A DNA stretch of 64,000 bases from an uncultured Tenacibaculum sp. (GCA_937922085.1 CAKZVD010000007.1:17933-81932), one strand, 5' to 3'. Counted from the first letter of the stretch, positions 8,797 to 18,365 are shown. Notes: generated by a model from the letters alone, not told the origin. Translations and numbers: made by a program.

Positions 8797-9519
8797 TCAT
8801 CCAAGGCCTAATTGATAATTTTCGTCTAATTCTGTAATAACTTCTCCTTTAGATTTTACTAAAATATTTAACCATTCTGTAAAGTTCTCTACCTTATAAA
8901 AAAGTTTTTTGTGCTTTGAACTATAATAAGCTAAACCCCATTCATTATTTTCTTTTTCTTCCTCTGTTAACCATACCCAAGCACCACCATTAGAATCTTC
9001 TGTCATTAAACATAAAAGAGAATCTACTTGTATTTGCATGTGATCAACAAGTTCAATTGTAGTATTTAAACTTTTCCGATAATCCTTTAAAAAACTATAA
9101 TTTTTAATATGATCTATACTATTCATATATACCCATGCTCCTCTATCTCCAAAGTATTTTAGAAATATTTTATAAGATGTAGGCAAAAGAAAACCTAACT
9201 TATCTTCAATCTCTTTTATTTCTTGATCACTTAATACTTCTTCTATTTCAATATGATGATTTGAATCTTCAAGTAACTCTATAATAATAGTAGAAACAGG
9301 ATACTTACTACACTGATAATCTTTGAGTTTCTGAATATTATATGATTTCCTTTTCTCTAATTTTTCTTGTAATATTCTTTCTCTCCTTTCTCTTTCTAAT
9401 ACGAATTGCTTCCGACGCATTTCATTTTTTATATCCCTCGACTCTTGCTGATTTTTATGATGTAAATAGGCAATACCTAATGAAACAAAACCAACAATGC
9501 CATATAATATTAAACTCAT
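8797..9519 (-). CDS. SMI1/KNR4 (SUKH) family protein with N-terminal membrane anchor
   Basis: A 240-residue protein with one N-terminal membrane helix (residues 2-20), a charged coiled-coil-like linker (residues about 25-65) and a C-terminal SUKH domain: IKEIEDKLGFLLPTSYKIFL, followed by DRGAWVYMNSIDHI, GGAWVWLTEEE and FTEWLNIL, the expected order of conserved segments. SUKH proteins are often immunity proteins in toxin systems, but no toxin gene adjoins this one, so it is more likely a stand-alone homologue. It converges on the DKNYY operon. Family call is good; role is not known. Confidence 0.83.
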   Translation of the reverse strand: MSLILYGIVGFVSLGIAYLHHKNQQESRDIKNEMRRKQFVLERERRERILQEKLEKRKSYNIQKLKDYQCSKYPVSTIIIELLEDSNHHIEIEEVLSDQEIKEIEDKLGFLLPTSYKIFLKYFGDRGAWVYMNSIDHIKNYSFLKDYRKSLNTTIELVDHMQIQVDSLLCLMTEDSNGGAWVWLTEEEKENNEWGLAYYSSKHKKLFYKVENFTEWLNILVKSKGEVITELDENYQLGLG

Positions 9520-9581
9520 CCTATAAAGTTATACCATTTTACCCTTGAAAACAATAGCCTAATTTTTATTTTAAATTTCCT

Positions 9582-10706
9582 TTATTGATACTCTCTTTTT
9601 ACAACTGTTTCCACATACTTCCAATCACTATCTTTAAAAAGTTTTAATTTATAAGTTCCTTTCCCTTCTTTAAACTTTTGATTCATGTTTACAATTATCG
9701 TATCTTTTTTAGCTTCGATATTCGAAATTTTCTCAAATAGTACTTCATCATTCATAAAAACTTTTTCCCCTTTATTCTTTTCTCCTGAATTAGGTTGATG
9801 TTTTAAAAAGCTATACTCTTTATGCTCTTTTATAAGCACATCTCTATAGTCATTATTACAAAACGTAAACCCATTATCATCTTCAGCCTTTACAGCATAG
9901 TTTTTTGCAATAAGAAGTCCTACTTCTTTAGTATTCAATGTAACTTTTTTACTCTCTAATACAGATAATATTTTTTCTCCTGAAAGAATAAATTTCTCTC
10001 TTCCATAAATAACCTCTACATAATTAGTCCATTTACAATAATCTTGCCCTTTTTGTTTTGGCCTTCTATGTATTGTTTTTTTAGTAATATATAACTCTCC
10101 TATTTTATCTACTGTTAACTGACTTACTTTCTTCAGTTTTTTATCATAAATAGTATGCGTACCTGATAAAATGAGTCCTCTTTGAGATATCTTTTCAAAT
10201 ACCACTGGTAATTTAGTAATTAAACTTTGACGGTCTACATCTTGCTTTTCTCCTAAAAAGCCATCAAAAACAAAAACAACAGTATCTGAATACTCCCCTT
10301 TTTTAACAGCTACCCATTTACCAATAATCTCTTCTCCTTTATCTGTAATTGCTAACTCTATATCTGTAACTCCAACAACTTCTAATTTAGTTCCGTAAGA
10401 AAATTTACGTTGCTTTTTACCGTTTGGAGAATCTCTATATAAAAGTCCGTTTTCTGCGGTAACATATTTTGAATAATTTGCTTCTGTTATTGTATATCCC
10501 TCTGCTTTTTTTTGTAGAGTTTCAATTATGCTACCAGTATCAATCTCTTCGGGTTCATTATTTTTAAGACGAACTCTTGTTTGTTTTGTGCTAGTAATTG
10601 GAGTTACTATTTCTTTTACATCTTTTTTCTTTTCACTATTAGCATCACATCCTATTAAAAAACAGGTTAATAAAGTGAAAAATATTATTTGTCTATATGT
10701 TTTCAT
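9582..10706 (-). CDS. Lipoprotein with SH3-like domain, paralogue of its upstream neighbour
   Basis: A 374-residue lipoprotein (lipobox LIGC near residue 19). Residues about 60-150 form an SH3-like module: YVTAENGLLYRDSPNGKK, a glycine-tyrosine turn (FSYGTKLEVVG) and KWVAVKK, resembling bacterial SH3 domains. The remainder matches the downstream two-thirds of the upstream gene (FVFDGFLG, LSGTHTIYDKKLKKVSQL, DYCKWTNYVEV, KFKEGKGTYKLKLFKDSDWKYVET), so the two are tandem duplicates on the same strand separated by 24 bp. Probably periplasmic or surface exposed. No enzymatic motif seen; function unknown. Confidence 0.8.
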   Translation of the reverse strand: MKTYRQIIFFTLLTCFLIGCDANSEKKKDVKEIVTPITSTKQTRVRLKNNEPEEIDTGSIIETLQKKAEGYTITEANYSKYVTAENGLLYRDSPNGKKQRKFSYGTKLEVVGVTDIELAITDKGEEIIGKWVAVKKGEYSDTVVFVFDGFLGEKQDVDRQSLITKLPVVFEKISQRGLILSGTHTIYDKKLKKVSQLTVDKIGELYITKKTIHRRPKQKGQDYCKWTNYVEVIYGREKFILSGEKILSVLESKKVTLNTKEVGLLIAKNYAVKAEDDNGFTFCNNDYRDVLIKEHKEYSFLKHQPNSGEKNKGEKVFMNDEVLFEKISNIEAKKDTIIVNMNQKFKEGKGTYKLKLFKDSDWKYVETVVKREYQ

Positions 10707-10730
10707 TCTTCTTATTTCTTTAATCTTTAC

Positions 10731-12212
10731 TTATTGATATGTTCTTTTTATATCCGTTTCAATATACTTCCAACCATCTTGTTTAAAAACTTTTAATGTG
10801 TATGAACCAATTCCTTCTTGAAAACTTTGATCCATTTTTATATTAATTGTATCGTTTACTACATTAATTTTTAAAAACCTTTCAGACATTCCTTCATCAT
10901 GTACAAAGATTTTTTTACCTAAATCTTTCTCTTCCTTATTTGGTAAATGATGTATATGAGAAAAATGATTTTTTGATTTAATATACACTTCACTATAATC
11001 ATCACAACCTGTTAACTCCACTTCATCACCGGCTTTAACAGTATAATTTTCTGCTTGTATTAGGTATACTTCCTCTCCATTAATTAATCTTATTTTTAAA
11101 TTGGCTGAAAAATTTAACATGTTACTACCAAACACAATCAGTTCTTCTCCTTTAAAACTTATTGTAACAAAATTTGCCCAATTACAATATGTTTCATTTT
11201 CCTTTAAGGGACGTTTGTTTTTTGTTTTTTTAAGAATAACCACCTCTGTCATTTCTTCAATTTCAATACTCGATATTTTTTGTAACTTTTCATTAAAAAC
11301 AGGATGAGTACCTGGTAAAACAGCTCCTTTTTCATATGTACTTTGAAAATTAACTGGTGATTTTGCTATCAGAATTCGATAATTCACTTCATGTTCTTTA
11401 CCTAAAAAACCATCAAATACAAAAGCAGTGTTTTTAAGGTTTTTATCTATCAATACTTCTACCCACTCCCCTTTTAATTTCTTTCCTTCCTCATAAATGA
11501 TCTTCTTTATTCCTGTTGTTCCTACAATATGTAATTGTTTTCCATAGCTAAATTTACCTTTTGCATTCCCGTTTGGCGCATCTCTGTATATAAGTCCATT
11601 TTCTGCAAGTACATATTTATACGCTTCGTGTTCATTTAAATCATAATTACTCTCACTAACAAATATTCCATATGAAATCTTTTCTTTTTCTATACTTACA
11701 TTTCCTTCCGTTATTTTAGATTCATCTATAATACCTAAAGAATTGGTTTCCATTTCTTCTGTAAACACAATATGTTTATTCCATGTTACATTTTCATTAG
11801 AAATACGTTCGTCTGGATATATATATTTATAAGAGCTATGAGTATCTTTTAATACCATTTCTTTTCCTTCATTCTTATAATATAGCATTCCGGTTTCTTT
11901 AAACGAATTGTCTTTTTCATTTAAAAAACTTATAAAAACAACCGCATCTAATAATCCGTCTTTATTTAAATCTACTATAGCTATCCTTTTACTTTTAATA
12001 ACAACCTGCTTTAAAGACAATGATGTTGATGTAAATTTTTTCTTAATATCTTTCTTAATTACTTTTTCTATAGCTTCTTTATCTTTTAAATCCTTTTTAT
12101 TTTTTTTAGCTATTTTATTTTTTACAGTTACTTTATTCTCTTTTTCATGAACACATCCTATAAAAAGAGATATTAGTAAAAAAAGAACATTCAATTTTAT
12201 TATTTTTCTCAT
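10731..12212 (-). CDS. Lipoprotein with FG-GAP-like segment and SH3-like domain
   Basis: A 493-residue lipoprotein (lipobox FIGC near residue 20). After a lysine-rich linker comes a calcium-loop-like segment, IAIVDLNKDGLLDAVVFIS, of the FG-GAP/VCBS type. The rest, from YVLAENGLIYRDAPNG to FQEGIGSYTLKVFKQDGWKY, aligns with the shorter paralogue downstream, including the SH3-like module. The extra N-terminal calcium-type segment is the main difference between the copies. Both genes are on the minus strand and likely co-transcribed with the solenoid-protein gene upstream (gap 19 bp). Function unknown. Confidence 0.8.
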   Translation of the reverse strand: MRKIIKLNVLFLLISLFIGCVHEKENKVTVKNKIAKKNKKDLKDKEAIEKVIKKDIKKKFTSTSLSLKQVVIKSKRIAIVDLNKDGLLDAVVFISFLNEKDNSFKETGMLYYKNEGKEMVLKDTHSSYKYIYPDERISNENVTWNKHIVFTEEMETNSLGIIDESKITEGNVSIEKEKISYGIFVSESNYDLNEHEAYKYVLAENGLIYRDAPNGNAKGKFSYGKQLHIVGTTGIKKIIYEEGKKLKGEWVEVLIDKNLKNTAFVFDGFLGKEHEVNYRILIAKSPVNFQSTYEKGAVLPGTHPVFNEKLQKISSIEIEEMTEVVILKKTKNKRPLKENETYCNWANFVTISFKGEELIVFGSNMLNFSANLKIRLINGEEVYLIQAENYTVKAGDEVELTGCDDYSEVYIKSKNHFSHIHHLPNKEEKDLGKKIFVHDEGMSERFLKINVVNDTINIKMDQSFQEGIGSYTLKVFKQDGWKYIETDIKRTYQ

Positions 12213-12231
12213 AATAACTACTTTTTAATAA

Positions 12232-14529
12232 TTAATCTTCTGAACTTGGTTTAAAATAATGATGAAATGCACATCCTCCTATTTCGGCATATTCATTCAT
12301 CTCTTCAAGTTTTTTATTTGTTTCATTTCCTTTTTTAAATAAAGAATAATTAAAATCTCGCATATCAATATTTATCTTTTCTAGGTACTCACATTTAAAT
12401 ATCATTTGTAGACATAATACCTTAAAATCATCATGTGTTGCATTTTCTAATGCCAAATTATAGTATTTTTTTGCTAGCATTGCTCTCATAAATTCAGCTT
12501 CATCTTCTGGATATGGTTCTGTATCATAACCAGACATTCCAAATCTACGCATCATCCAAGCATTTCCATAATGTGTCATGTTGTAATAGCAATTTCCTAT
12601 TAAAAAATAATAATAATCTTTATTTTTAACTGTTTTTACTTTTTCTAAATACTCAATTAATTTTGCAGTTACGGTTTTCTTATTCAATTTAAAATTTTCT
12701 TTTTCTTCAATAAATCGATGTGTGTAGTTTAATTTATAAAAAGGATTTTGAAAATCTCTTTTACCTTTATCGTCTACTTTTCCCCATAAATAAGCTGTTT
12801 TATCCCAATACGTATCTTCTAGTTTATTAAAATAAGTAAGTGCTTTATTTAATTGATTTCTTCTTATATACATAGTTCCCACTAAATCGTATAGTTTTGG
12901 AATATCATTTTTTATATAGCTATACTTCCAAAGAGAAAAAGTATCTGTTTTAGTACTATTCTCTTGAATATTAGTTATTATTTTTTCAACTTCTTCTAAA
13001 GAATACATTACATTAATGTATTCGAAATAATTACTAAAATAATCTCGGTAAGAGTATGTTTTGTTTTTCTTAGATTTCCAAGAGACTCCTGTACCAGCAT
13101 AATCCTCTCCTCTTTTTATTGTTAAACCTGCATAAATTAAGGCTGCATCTACTTTATTCCCTCCATACTCTAATAATCTTCCCAAAGCAAAAACAAATTT
13201 TTTATCCTCTTGATTTTTTAAAATAACTTGTTCTATTTCATTCGTTATTCTTTTTTCTTCATTTGTTTGTAAAGCAATTGTACATAATGCTTTGGTTCTT
13301 TCTATTTGATTATAGATTTTTAAATCTTTGGTAACCTTTTTTTCTAAAGAGACAATTTCTTTTAACGCTCCTTTATAATTGGCAGTTAAATATTGTAATT
13401 GGATTTTTAATACTCGCCAAACTTTTTTATCCTTAATAGCTGGTGGCAATGTTTCTAAAAAAGTAAATACCTTTTTAGCATACATTCTATCTTTTTGTAT
13501 TCTATTTTGAATTACTTTGTATGAAAAAACATCGTCATATTCTTCCTCTTTTGTAGTTTCACTTAATGCCGGATTGTATAATGAAAAGTAAGGAGTTAAT
13601 ATCCAATCTTCCAGTTTATTTATTTCTCGTAATACTAAAAAAGGTAAAACTTTATTCTCTACATCTAACTCTGCTACTTTTTGTATGTACTTTAATGCTT
13701 TTGCATATTCTTTTATTCCTTTTACTACATAAATATTTGCTTTTTCTTCGTTGTTTTTAGCATGCTTTAAAATTTCATTTTTATTTATTTTAAAATCAAA
13801 ATCTCTAAAAACAGCAAAACGTTTTTCTGCTGAATTAGCTATTACTTGTGCTGCATAATAACTTCGTAAAGCATTGTCATTTTCTGCTTTAGCTCTAAAA
13901 TATAAACTCCAATAGTAAATAACGTCTTTAACATCATTTGCTATGTGCCTATTAAACAAATTAATTACTAAGTTCTTATCTTTATTATAATGTGCTAACC
14001 GAATTACTATAAAGGCATACCTCCTTTTTAAAGATTCATTTTTTATTTCTTTAATTTTCTGTTTTGCTTTTTGTATAACTTCACCACGTTTTTTGATCTC
14101 TTGTGATTCAGATTTCTCCCAAGGATCTTCATATTCCCTATTAAAAGGTTCACAACTCTTTGCAAACTTTAAATATTCTATAGTTTCAGCATCTTTTCTT
14201 TCATATAAATACTGAATCATTTTATTATTTGAAGCTTCATTAAATTTATAAAACGGAATCGTATATATTGCTTCTTCAATAGCTTTTTTAGGCACCTTTT
14301 TATTACAAAACTGAAACCACAAAGCTATGTTCTTTTCAGTTTCTAAGATATTTCCACCATAAAAGGAATGTACTGAATAATCAAAATTTGAGAATTCAAA
14401 TAAACCTAATTCCTTAGAATGGGTAAAACAAAAACGAATTTCATCTCCATTAGGGTAAAAACCACATGCCCCTATTTTTGAAAATAAACTACTCCCTAAT
14501 AAGAGTATACAAATTAGTAATTTCTTCAT
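12232..14529 (-). CDS. Large secreted alpha-solenoid protein
   Basis: A 765-residue exported protein (signal peptide, mature start near ACGFYPNGDEIRF). The body is almost entirely helical with TPR-like pairs (AAQVIANSAEKRFAVFRDF; NEEKANIYVVKGIKEYAKAL; RRNQLNKALTYFNKLED). The C-terminal part has the motif YGNAWMMRRFGMSGYD followed by EAEFMRAMLAKKYYNLALEN. I recall uncharacterised Bacteroidetes proteins with the ACGFYP start and this C-terminus, without assigned function. Its first 41 bases overlap the end of the upstream lipoprotein gene, so the two are translationally coupled and likely act together. Confidence 0.78.
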   Translation of the reverse strand: MKKLLICILLLGSSLFSKIGACGFYPNGDEIRFCFTHSKELGLFEFSNFDYSVHSFYGGNILETEKNIALWFQFCNKKVPKKAIEEAIYTIPFYKFNEASNNKMIQYLYERKDAETIEYLKFAKSCEPFNREYEDPWEKSESQEIKKRGEVIQKAKQKIKEIKNESLKRRYAFIVIRLAHYNKDKNLVINLFNRHIANDVKDVIYYWSLYFRAKAENDNALRSYYAAQVIANSAEKRFAVFRDFDFKINKNEILKHAKNNEEKANIYVVKGIKEYAKALKYIQKVAELDVENKVLPFLVLREINKLEDWILTPYFSLYNPALSETTKEEEYDDVFSYKVIQNRIQKDRMYAKKVFTFLETLPPAIKDKKVWRVLKIQLQYLTANYKGALKEIVSLEKKVTKDLKIYNQIERTKALCTIALQTNEEKRITNEIEQVILKNQEDKKFVFALGRLLEYGGNKVDAALIYAGLTIKRGEDYAGTGVSWKSKKNKTYSYRDYFSNYFEYINVMYSLEEVEKIITNIQENSTKTDTFSLWKYSYIKNDIPKLYDLVGTMYIRRNQLNKALTYFNKLEDTYWDKTAYLWGKVDDKGKRDFQNPFYKLNYTHRFIEEKENFKLNKKTVTAKLIEYLEKVKTVKNKDYYYFLIGNCYYNMTHYGNAWMMRRFGMSGYDTEPYPEDEAEFMRAMLAKKYYNLALENATHDDFKVLCLQMIFKCEYLEKINIDMRDFNYSLFKKGNETNKKLEEMNEYAEIGGCAFHHYFKPSSED

Positions 14530-15541
14530 TTGAAAGGTGTTTTAGTTGTTCTTGATCTAAGTGAAAAAATGAAAAAGTTATTTCTTTATCTAAATAAACA
14601 TTTTCCTTTATTATTTCAATTGCTTTTTTAATAGTTTCTAATGTAATTTCATCGTATTTAATTTTATCTCCTATTCTTAAATACGTGTCTGCTGCTGTAG
14701 TATCTTTAGTTACCTCTAACCATAATGGTTTTATTGGTTTAGTTACTTTTTTAATTTCATTAAAATCTTTATAAATCACTTTTGTAAATTCATTATTTTG
14801 AAAAACTTGCATCCAAGAATACAGTGGCAAAGCAACATCTAAGTGTTTTGGATATTTTTCTCCTTTAATTAAATACTTCTTCAGTTCTTCAATATCTAAT
14901 ATGGAATTCTTCTCTTTATTTGTTGATGGATTAATTAAGTTATAACACATTAACATTGCTTTATCTACTGGTGGCACCCCCATTTTTTCTGGGTATTTAT
15001 AAGGATATAAACGAAGCGTACAACTAATTTCCTTTTTAGATGATTCCTTTATTTTTTCTAAAAAATAAAAATAATTATCTTTCGTACTCAATGTCCAATC
15101 GCAATCTATTTGTATTTCATTAATAACTTTCCTTTTTCTAAAATTTTCCTTTTTCTTCTTTTCTACCAAATAATGAATATTTTCTGCTAATTCATCTAAT
15201 TCTTTTTTACTACTTTTTTTAAAAACTTCATTTCTTATATAAACACAGGGTACTATATTTGTCTGAGGGTTTTTAGAAGGGTTATAAGGTCCTTTTATTC
15301 TTATCTTGTTTTTAGAAACAGGAATATTACCTTGTATTTCATCATTCGCTATTTCAAAAAACTTAACATATAGTTTTTCTACTGAAGATTTTTTTATAAT
15401 TGTTTTTTCTTCTTTTTTTAGAGTCCAATTTTTAGTTTTCCAATAATAAAAAGCAGTTGTTACTTTTTCTACTTTTGACAACTCTTTTTTACAAGACACA
15501 AAAACAATAAAAACACATATGCAAAAAAATAGTTTTTTCAT
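14489..15541 (-). CDS. Lipoprotein with possible TIM-barrel (glycosidase-like) domain
   Basis: A 350-residue lipoprotein (lipobox FVSC near residue 17). The order of elements suggests a TIM barrel: strand-like EIQIDCDWTLSTKDNYFYFL, ISCTLRLYPYKYPEKMG, VDKAMLMCYNLINP, LDVALPLYSWMQVF and KEITFSFFHLDQ. The IDCDW element on a strand followed by a CTLRLYPY strand recalls GH18-type or DUF3142-type barrels, but I cannot match a named family with confidence. It overlaps the solenoid protein gene by 41 bases in a different frame. A role in glycan binding or hydrolysis is inference. Confidence 0.72.
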   Translation of the reverse strand: MKKLFFCICVFIVFVSCKKELSKVEKVTTAFYYWKTKNWTLKKEEKTIIKKSSVEKLYVKFFEIANDEIQGNIPVSKNKIRIKGPYNPSKNPQTNIVPCVYIRNEVFKKSSKKELDELAENIHYLVEKKKKENFRKRKVINEIQIDCDWTLSTKDNYFYFLEKIKESSKKEISCTLRLYPYKYPEKMGVPPVDKAMLMCYNLINPSTNKEKNSILDIEELKKYLIKGEKYPKHLDVALPLYSWMQVFQNNEFTKVIYKDFNEIKKVTKPIKPLWLEVTKDTTAADTYLRIGDKIKYDEITLETIKKAIEIIKENVYLDKEITFSFFHLDQEQLKHLSNEEITNLYTLIRE

Positions 15542-15695
15542 TTCTTAGTTTTCTTGTTGTAAAATTATGTTTTATTTCTGTATAACAACCCTCCCTTTTA
15601 TTATTCGTTCTATATCTATTAATAATTGTTCCCTTTTAAATAGAAAACGTATTTCTGATTCTATGTAAAATAAATTATAACTCAATCATCTATAT

Positions 15696-15735
15696 AAAGA
15701 GACTTGTTAAAACAGTTGTTTTAACAAGTCTCTTT
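15696..15735 (-). terminator. Strong hairpin terminator after the ABC-2 operon
   Basis: Perfect inverted repeat of 19 bp (AAAGAGACTTGTTAAAACA paired with its complement at 15717-15735) around a 2-base centre, beginning 20 bases after the permease stop codon on the minus strand. It is followed by an A/T-rich tail. Position and strength fit an intrinsic terminator for the two-gene exporter operon. Confidence 0.8.
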
Positions 15736-15754
15736 TCTTTATTAATTTAAGTTT

Positions 15755-16540
15755 TTATGTAATGTTTTTTCTCTTAATATCTAAATACCCAAGTATAGAG
15801 AATCCTGAAAAATATAATAAGCTATATATTGACACTCTTGGAAACCAAAGCAAATTTTCCATATCCTTATCTATAGGAAATAAACTTAGCATATTATATC
15901 CATAAGGAAAATAAAGTGATTCCTCTGATCTATAAATAATCAATCCTGTAACAATTAAAATCATTCCTATTCCTAAAGGAATTATAAAGTTTCTCATTCT
16001 AAAACTCAACCAAAATTGCAATCCTACAATTCCTAAGGTGGCTATAAAAGATCTAAAAAGTAACTTTATACTTTCTGAAAAATTTGGAGTAAAAGAAAAA
16101 AAGTTTAATTCTTCATGCATTAAACCAACACTATAACCAACTATGAGAATAAAAAACAGGAACAAAATATAAGCTGTTATAATAGTTAATAACACAACCG
16201 TTAATTTTCCAAAATAAATACTCCATTTAGGTACTGGTAATGCAAACAAATGTTTTATTCCTAATGATTTATGCTCTATTTGAACTATTAAACTTGTTAT
16301 TAATACAATAAAAAAAGGAACTAAAAGAGGTGCTGCAGCGCGTATTTGCTCTACCATAAATTTATCCCAAGGGTTAACTCCTTCTACAGGAATAAGGCTT
16401 TTATATTTTAAAGAATAGTATAAAAAATAAATTAAAGGAATAAAGAGCCCACTAATAATTGTTAACCAAAAAGCGAAGGTTCTTTTCAGTTTTATTAATT
16501 CATTTTTAGTGCTTGATATATAATATTTTAAAGCTATCAT
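15755..16540 (-). CDS. ABC-2 type transporter permease
   Basis: A 261-residue integral membrane protein with six predicted membrane segments (for example FWLTIISGLFIPLIYFLYY, LLVPFFIVLITSLIVQI, VLLTIITAYILFLFFILIVG and FIIPLGIGMILIVTGLIIY). The short cytosolic N-terminus plus the EHKSLGIKHLFALPVPKWSIYF segment is typical of ABC-2 permeases of the lantibiotic-immunity/NatB type. It follows the ATPase gene with a 5-bp gap, so the two subunits form one exporter. Substrate unknown; self-protection or membrane stress are the usual roles of this group, which is inference. Confidence 0.85.
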   Translation of the reverse strand: MIALKYYISSTKNELIKLKRTFAFWLTIISGLFIPLIYFLYYSLKYKSLIPVEGVNPWDKFMVEQIRAAAPLLVPFFIVLITSLIVQIEHKSLGIKHLFALPVPKWSIYFGKLTVVLLTIITAYILFLFFILIVGYSVGLMHEELNFFSFTPNFSESIKLLFRSFIATLGIVGLQFWLSFRMRNFIIPLGIGMILIVTGLIIYRSEESLYFPYGYNMLSLFPIDKDMENLLWFPRVSIYSLLYFSGFSILGYLDIKRKNIT

Positions 16541-16545
16541 GTTTA

Positions 16546-17463
16546 TTAATTTTCAGTTAGTGATAAAAAAAGTTCTTCTAAATTATTTTTAATAAATATT
16601 TGATAAACATTTACGTTTTCTGATCTTAAAAGGTCTATTAAAAAAGTAATCTCTTCTTTACTTCCTACTTCTAACTGTAAAAAACTATCTTCTAATACTG
16701 TATTTTTTTTATTAATCTTCTCCAATGATGCTATCGTTTTTTTTACAGAATCTACTTCTAACTCAACAATCATATTTTTACTTTTCGATTGTTTCAACGA
16801 TTTTACTGTATCTTGATATAACATTTTACCATCTCTTATAATACCTACATGAGTACATACTTTCTCTATTTCATTTAATAAGTGACTCGATATAAAAATG
16901 GTAGTTCCATATTTTTCATTCAACTCTTTTATTAATGTTCTCATTTCTATAATTCCCTTAGGATCTAACCCATTTGTTGGTTCATCTAAAATGAGTAATT
17001 CAGGATTACTTAATAGAGAAATAGCTAGCCCTAAACGTTGTTTCATTCCTAAAGAATATGCTTTTACTTTTTTCTCTTTCGCTTGTGTTAATTTTACAAT
17101 CTCTAAAACTTCCTCTATTCTTTCTGAAGCGATATTTTGACGATAATTCACTGCTATTTTTAAATTTTCAAGCGCATTTAAATGTCCATATAAAGAAGGG
17201 TTTTCTATTAAAGCTCCTACTTTACTTAAACTTTTAATTCTAGTATTTGCATTAAATATTTCTCCGAAAAGAGTTACATTTCCAGACTGTTTCTTTAAAA
17301 GATTTAATATTAAACGAATAGTGGTGCTTTTTCCTGATCCATTCGGACCTAAAAAACCGTAAATACTTCCCTTAGGAACTTTTAACTCTAAATTCTCTAT
17401 ATCTTTTCTTTCTTTTGTGTAAGAAAAGTTGAGATTTTCTGTTTCTATTATTAATTGACTCAT
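16546..17463 (-). CDS. ABC transporter ATP-binding protein
   Basis: A 305-residue ATPase with Walker A GPNGSGKST (residue about 39), Q-loop region, signature YSLGMKQRLGLA, Walker B LLILDEPTNGLDP and switch His in IFISSHLLNE. The C-terminal extension of about 80 residues is usual for ABC-2 exporter ATPases (CcmA/BcrA-like). First gene of a two-gene operon with the permease. Divergent from the COQ4-like gene; the intergene contains an imperfect GTTTAcTTATTAAATAAAC dyad at about 17478-17496 that could be an operator, unproved. Confidence 0.93.
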   Translation of the reverse strand: MSQLIIETENLNFSYTKERKDIENLELKVPKGSIYGFLGPNGSGKSTTIRLILNLLKKQSGNVTLFGEIFNANTRIKSLSKVGALIENPSLYGHLNALENLKIAVNYRQNIASERIEEVLEIVKLTQAKEKKVKAYSLGMKQRLGLAISLLSNPELLILDEPTNGLDPKGIIEMRTLIKELNEKYGTTIFISSHLLNEIEKVCTHVGIIRDGKMLYQDTVKSLKQSKSKNMIVELEVDSVKKTIASLEKINKKNTVLEDSFLQLEVGSKEEITFLIDLLRSENVNVYQIFIKNNLEELFLSLTEN

Positions 17464-17573
17464 GTTTGGTTTTATTGGTTTACTTATTAAATAAACGAAT
17501 CAGTAAATGAATTGTAACAAAGCGCTCTTTTCCATTATTTATACTTTTAAAAGCGTTCTTGATAATTATCAAT

Positions 17574-17602
17574 CTTTAAGAAAAAGAGCTGTTGTAACTT
17601 TG
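17574..17602 (+). promoter_or_regulatory. Promoter of the COQ4-like gene
   Basis: The -7 box TAACTTTG at 17595-17602 fits TAnnTTTG exactly. A T-rich CTTTAA at 17574-17579 lies at about -33. A transcript would start near 17608, leaving a short leader before the ATG at 17622, and this supports that ATG over the TTG at 17613. Confidence 0.6.
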
Positions 17603-17621
17603 AATTATTAAATTGATAACT

Positions 17622-18155
17622 ATGACAGTTTCTGAAAAATTAAATGAATTTTACATCCATAATAACCTTGATAAAAATGGAGGAGAAGACAATCCTTTTT
17701 TTTATCTAAAGTTTCGCTTTTTTTCATTGAAATTACCGAATTCTGATTTTAGAAAAAAAGCAGTTTATATACATGATATACAACATATTCTTTTTGATTG
17801 TGATATTACCTGGAAAGGTGAAGGTTTTATTGCTGGCTGGGAAATTGCTACTAAAATGTGGAAACATTTCCCTCTTGGTATTATGAGTTTATGGGCTATG
17901 GGATTCAGCTTCTTTAACTATCCTAAAGAAGTACTTCGTGGTTATAAAATGGGTTTAAAATATAAAGGAATTATAGACACTCTTATTACTAAAGAAAAAA
18001 TACTTTCTATGCCTGTTAATGAAGTTAATAATTTAATTTTAAAAGATGTTCCTTCTAAATTTAATTTGCTTTATTATTCTTTTTGGGTATTAATTTCTGC
18101 TTTCGTTTTTTTAGCTCCAGTTTTATTAATCGTTATAATTTGGTTTTTAATATAA
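17622..18155 (+). CDS. COQ4-like protein with C-terminal membrane segments
   Basis: A 177-residue protein (ATG at 17622 chosen over the TTG at 17613 because the latter sits too close to the promoter). The motif YIHDIQHILFDCDITWKGEG followed by IAGWEIATKMW resembles the metal-binding HDxxH and GE-xx-A-xWE features of COQ4-family proteins, known from ubiquinone biosynthesis. Since flavobacteria use menaquinone, the role here may differ. The C-terminus carries a strong membrane segment (YYSFWVLISAFVFLAPVLLIVIIWFLI, positions about 150-177). The family assignment rests on motif resemblance only. Confidence 0.6.
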   Translation: MTVSEKLNEFYIHNNLDKNGGEDNPFFYLKFRFFSLKLPNSDFRKKAVYIHDIQHILFDCDITWKGEGFIAGWEIATKMWKHFPLGIMSLWAMGFSFFNYPKEVLRGYKMGLKYKGIIDTLITKEKILSMPVNEVNNLILKDVPSKFNLLYYSFWVLISAFVFLAPVLLIVIIWFLI

Positions 18156-18319
18156 GATAGATAGTTATAAATCTGTATAATTAATTTATTTTAAAACCTT
18201 AACATTTTATTAGTTATCTGTTAAACGATTAAATTCAAGACAGATATTTTTTTAGGTTATTAATTAAATATTGACTGTGTTCAATTAGATCTAATTAGGT
18301 TAAAATGAAAAGAAAAAAG

Positions 18320-18345
18320 ATAGGGCATTAGTTATTTGTCCCTAT
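18320..18345 (-). terminator. Probable terminator of the 403-residue membrane protein gene
   Basis: ATAGGG at 18320-18325 pairs with CCCTAT at 18340-18345; on the minus strand it is followed by a T-rich run (TCTTTTTTCTTTTC). It lies about 20 bases past the stop at 18366. The stem is short, so confidence is moderate. Confidence 0.5.
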
Positions 18346-18365
18346 AAAATAATATTATGAATATA

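Noticed and set aside
8797..9519. SUKH protein as toxin immunity protein
   Set aside because: No toxin gene or type VI or polymorphic toxin module adjoins it.
10528..12150. Hydrophobic frames antisense to the SH3-like lipoproteins
   Set aside because: Membrane-like composition comes from antisense of Lys-rich A+T coding DNA.
17478..17496. Dyad upstream of the ABC operon as a defined operator
   Set aside because: Imperfect and A/T-only; could arise by chance in this composition.
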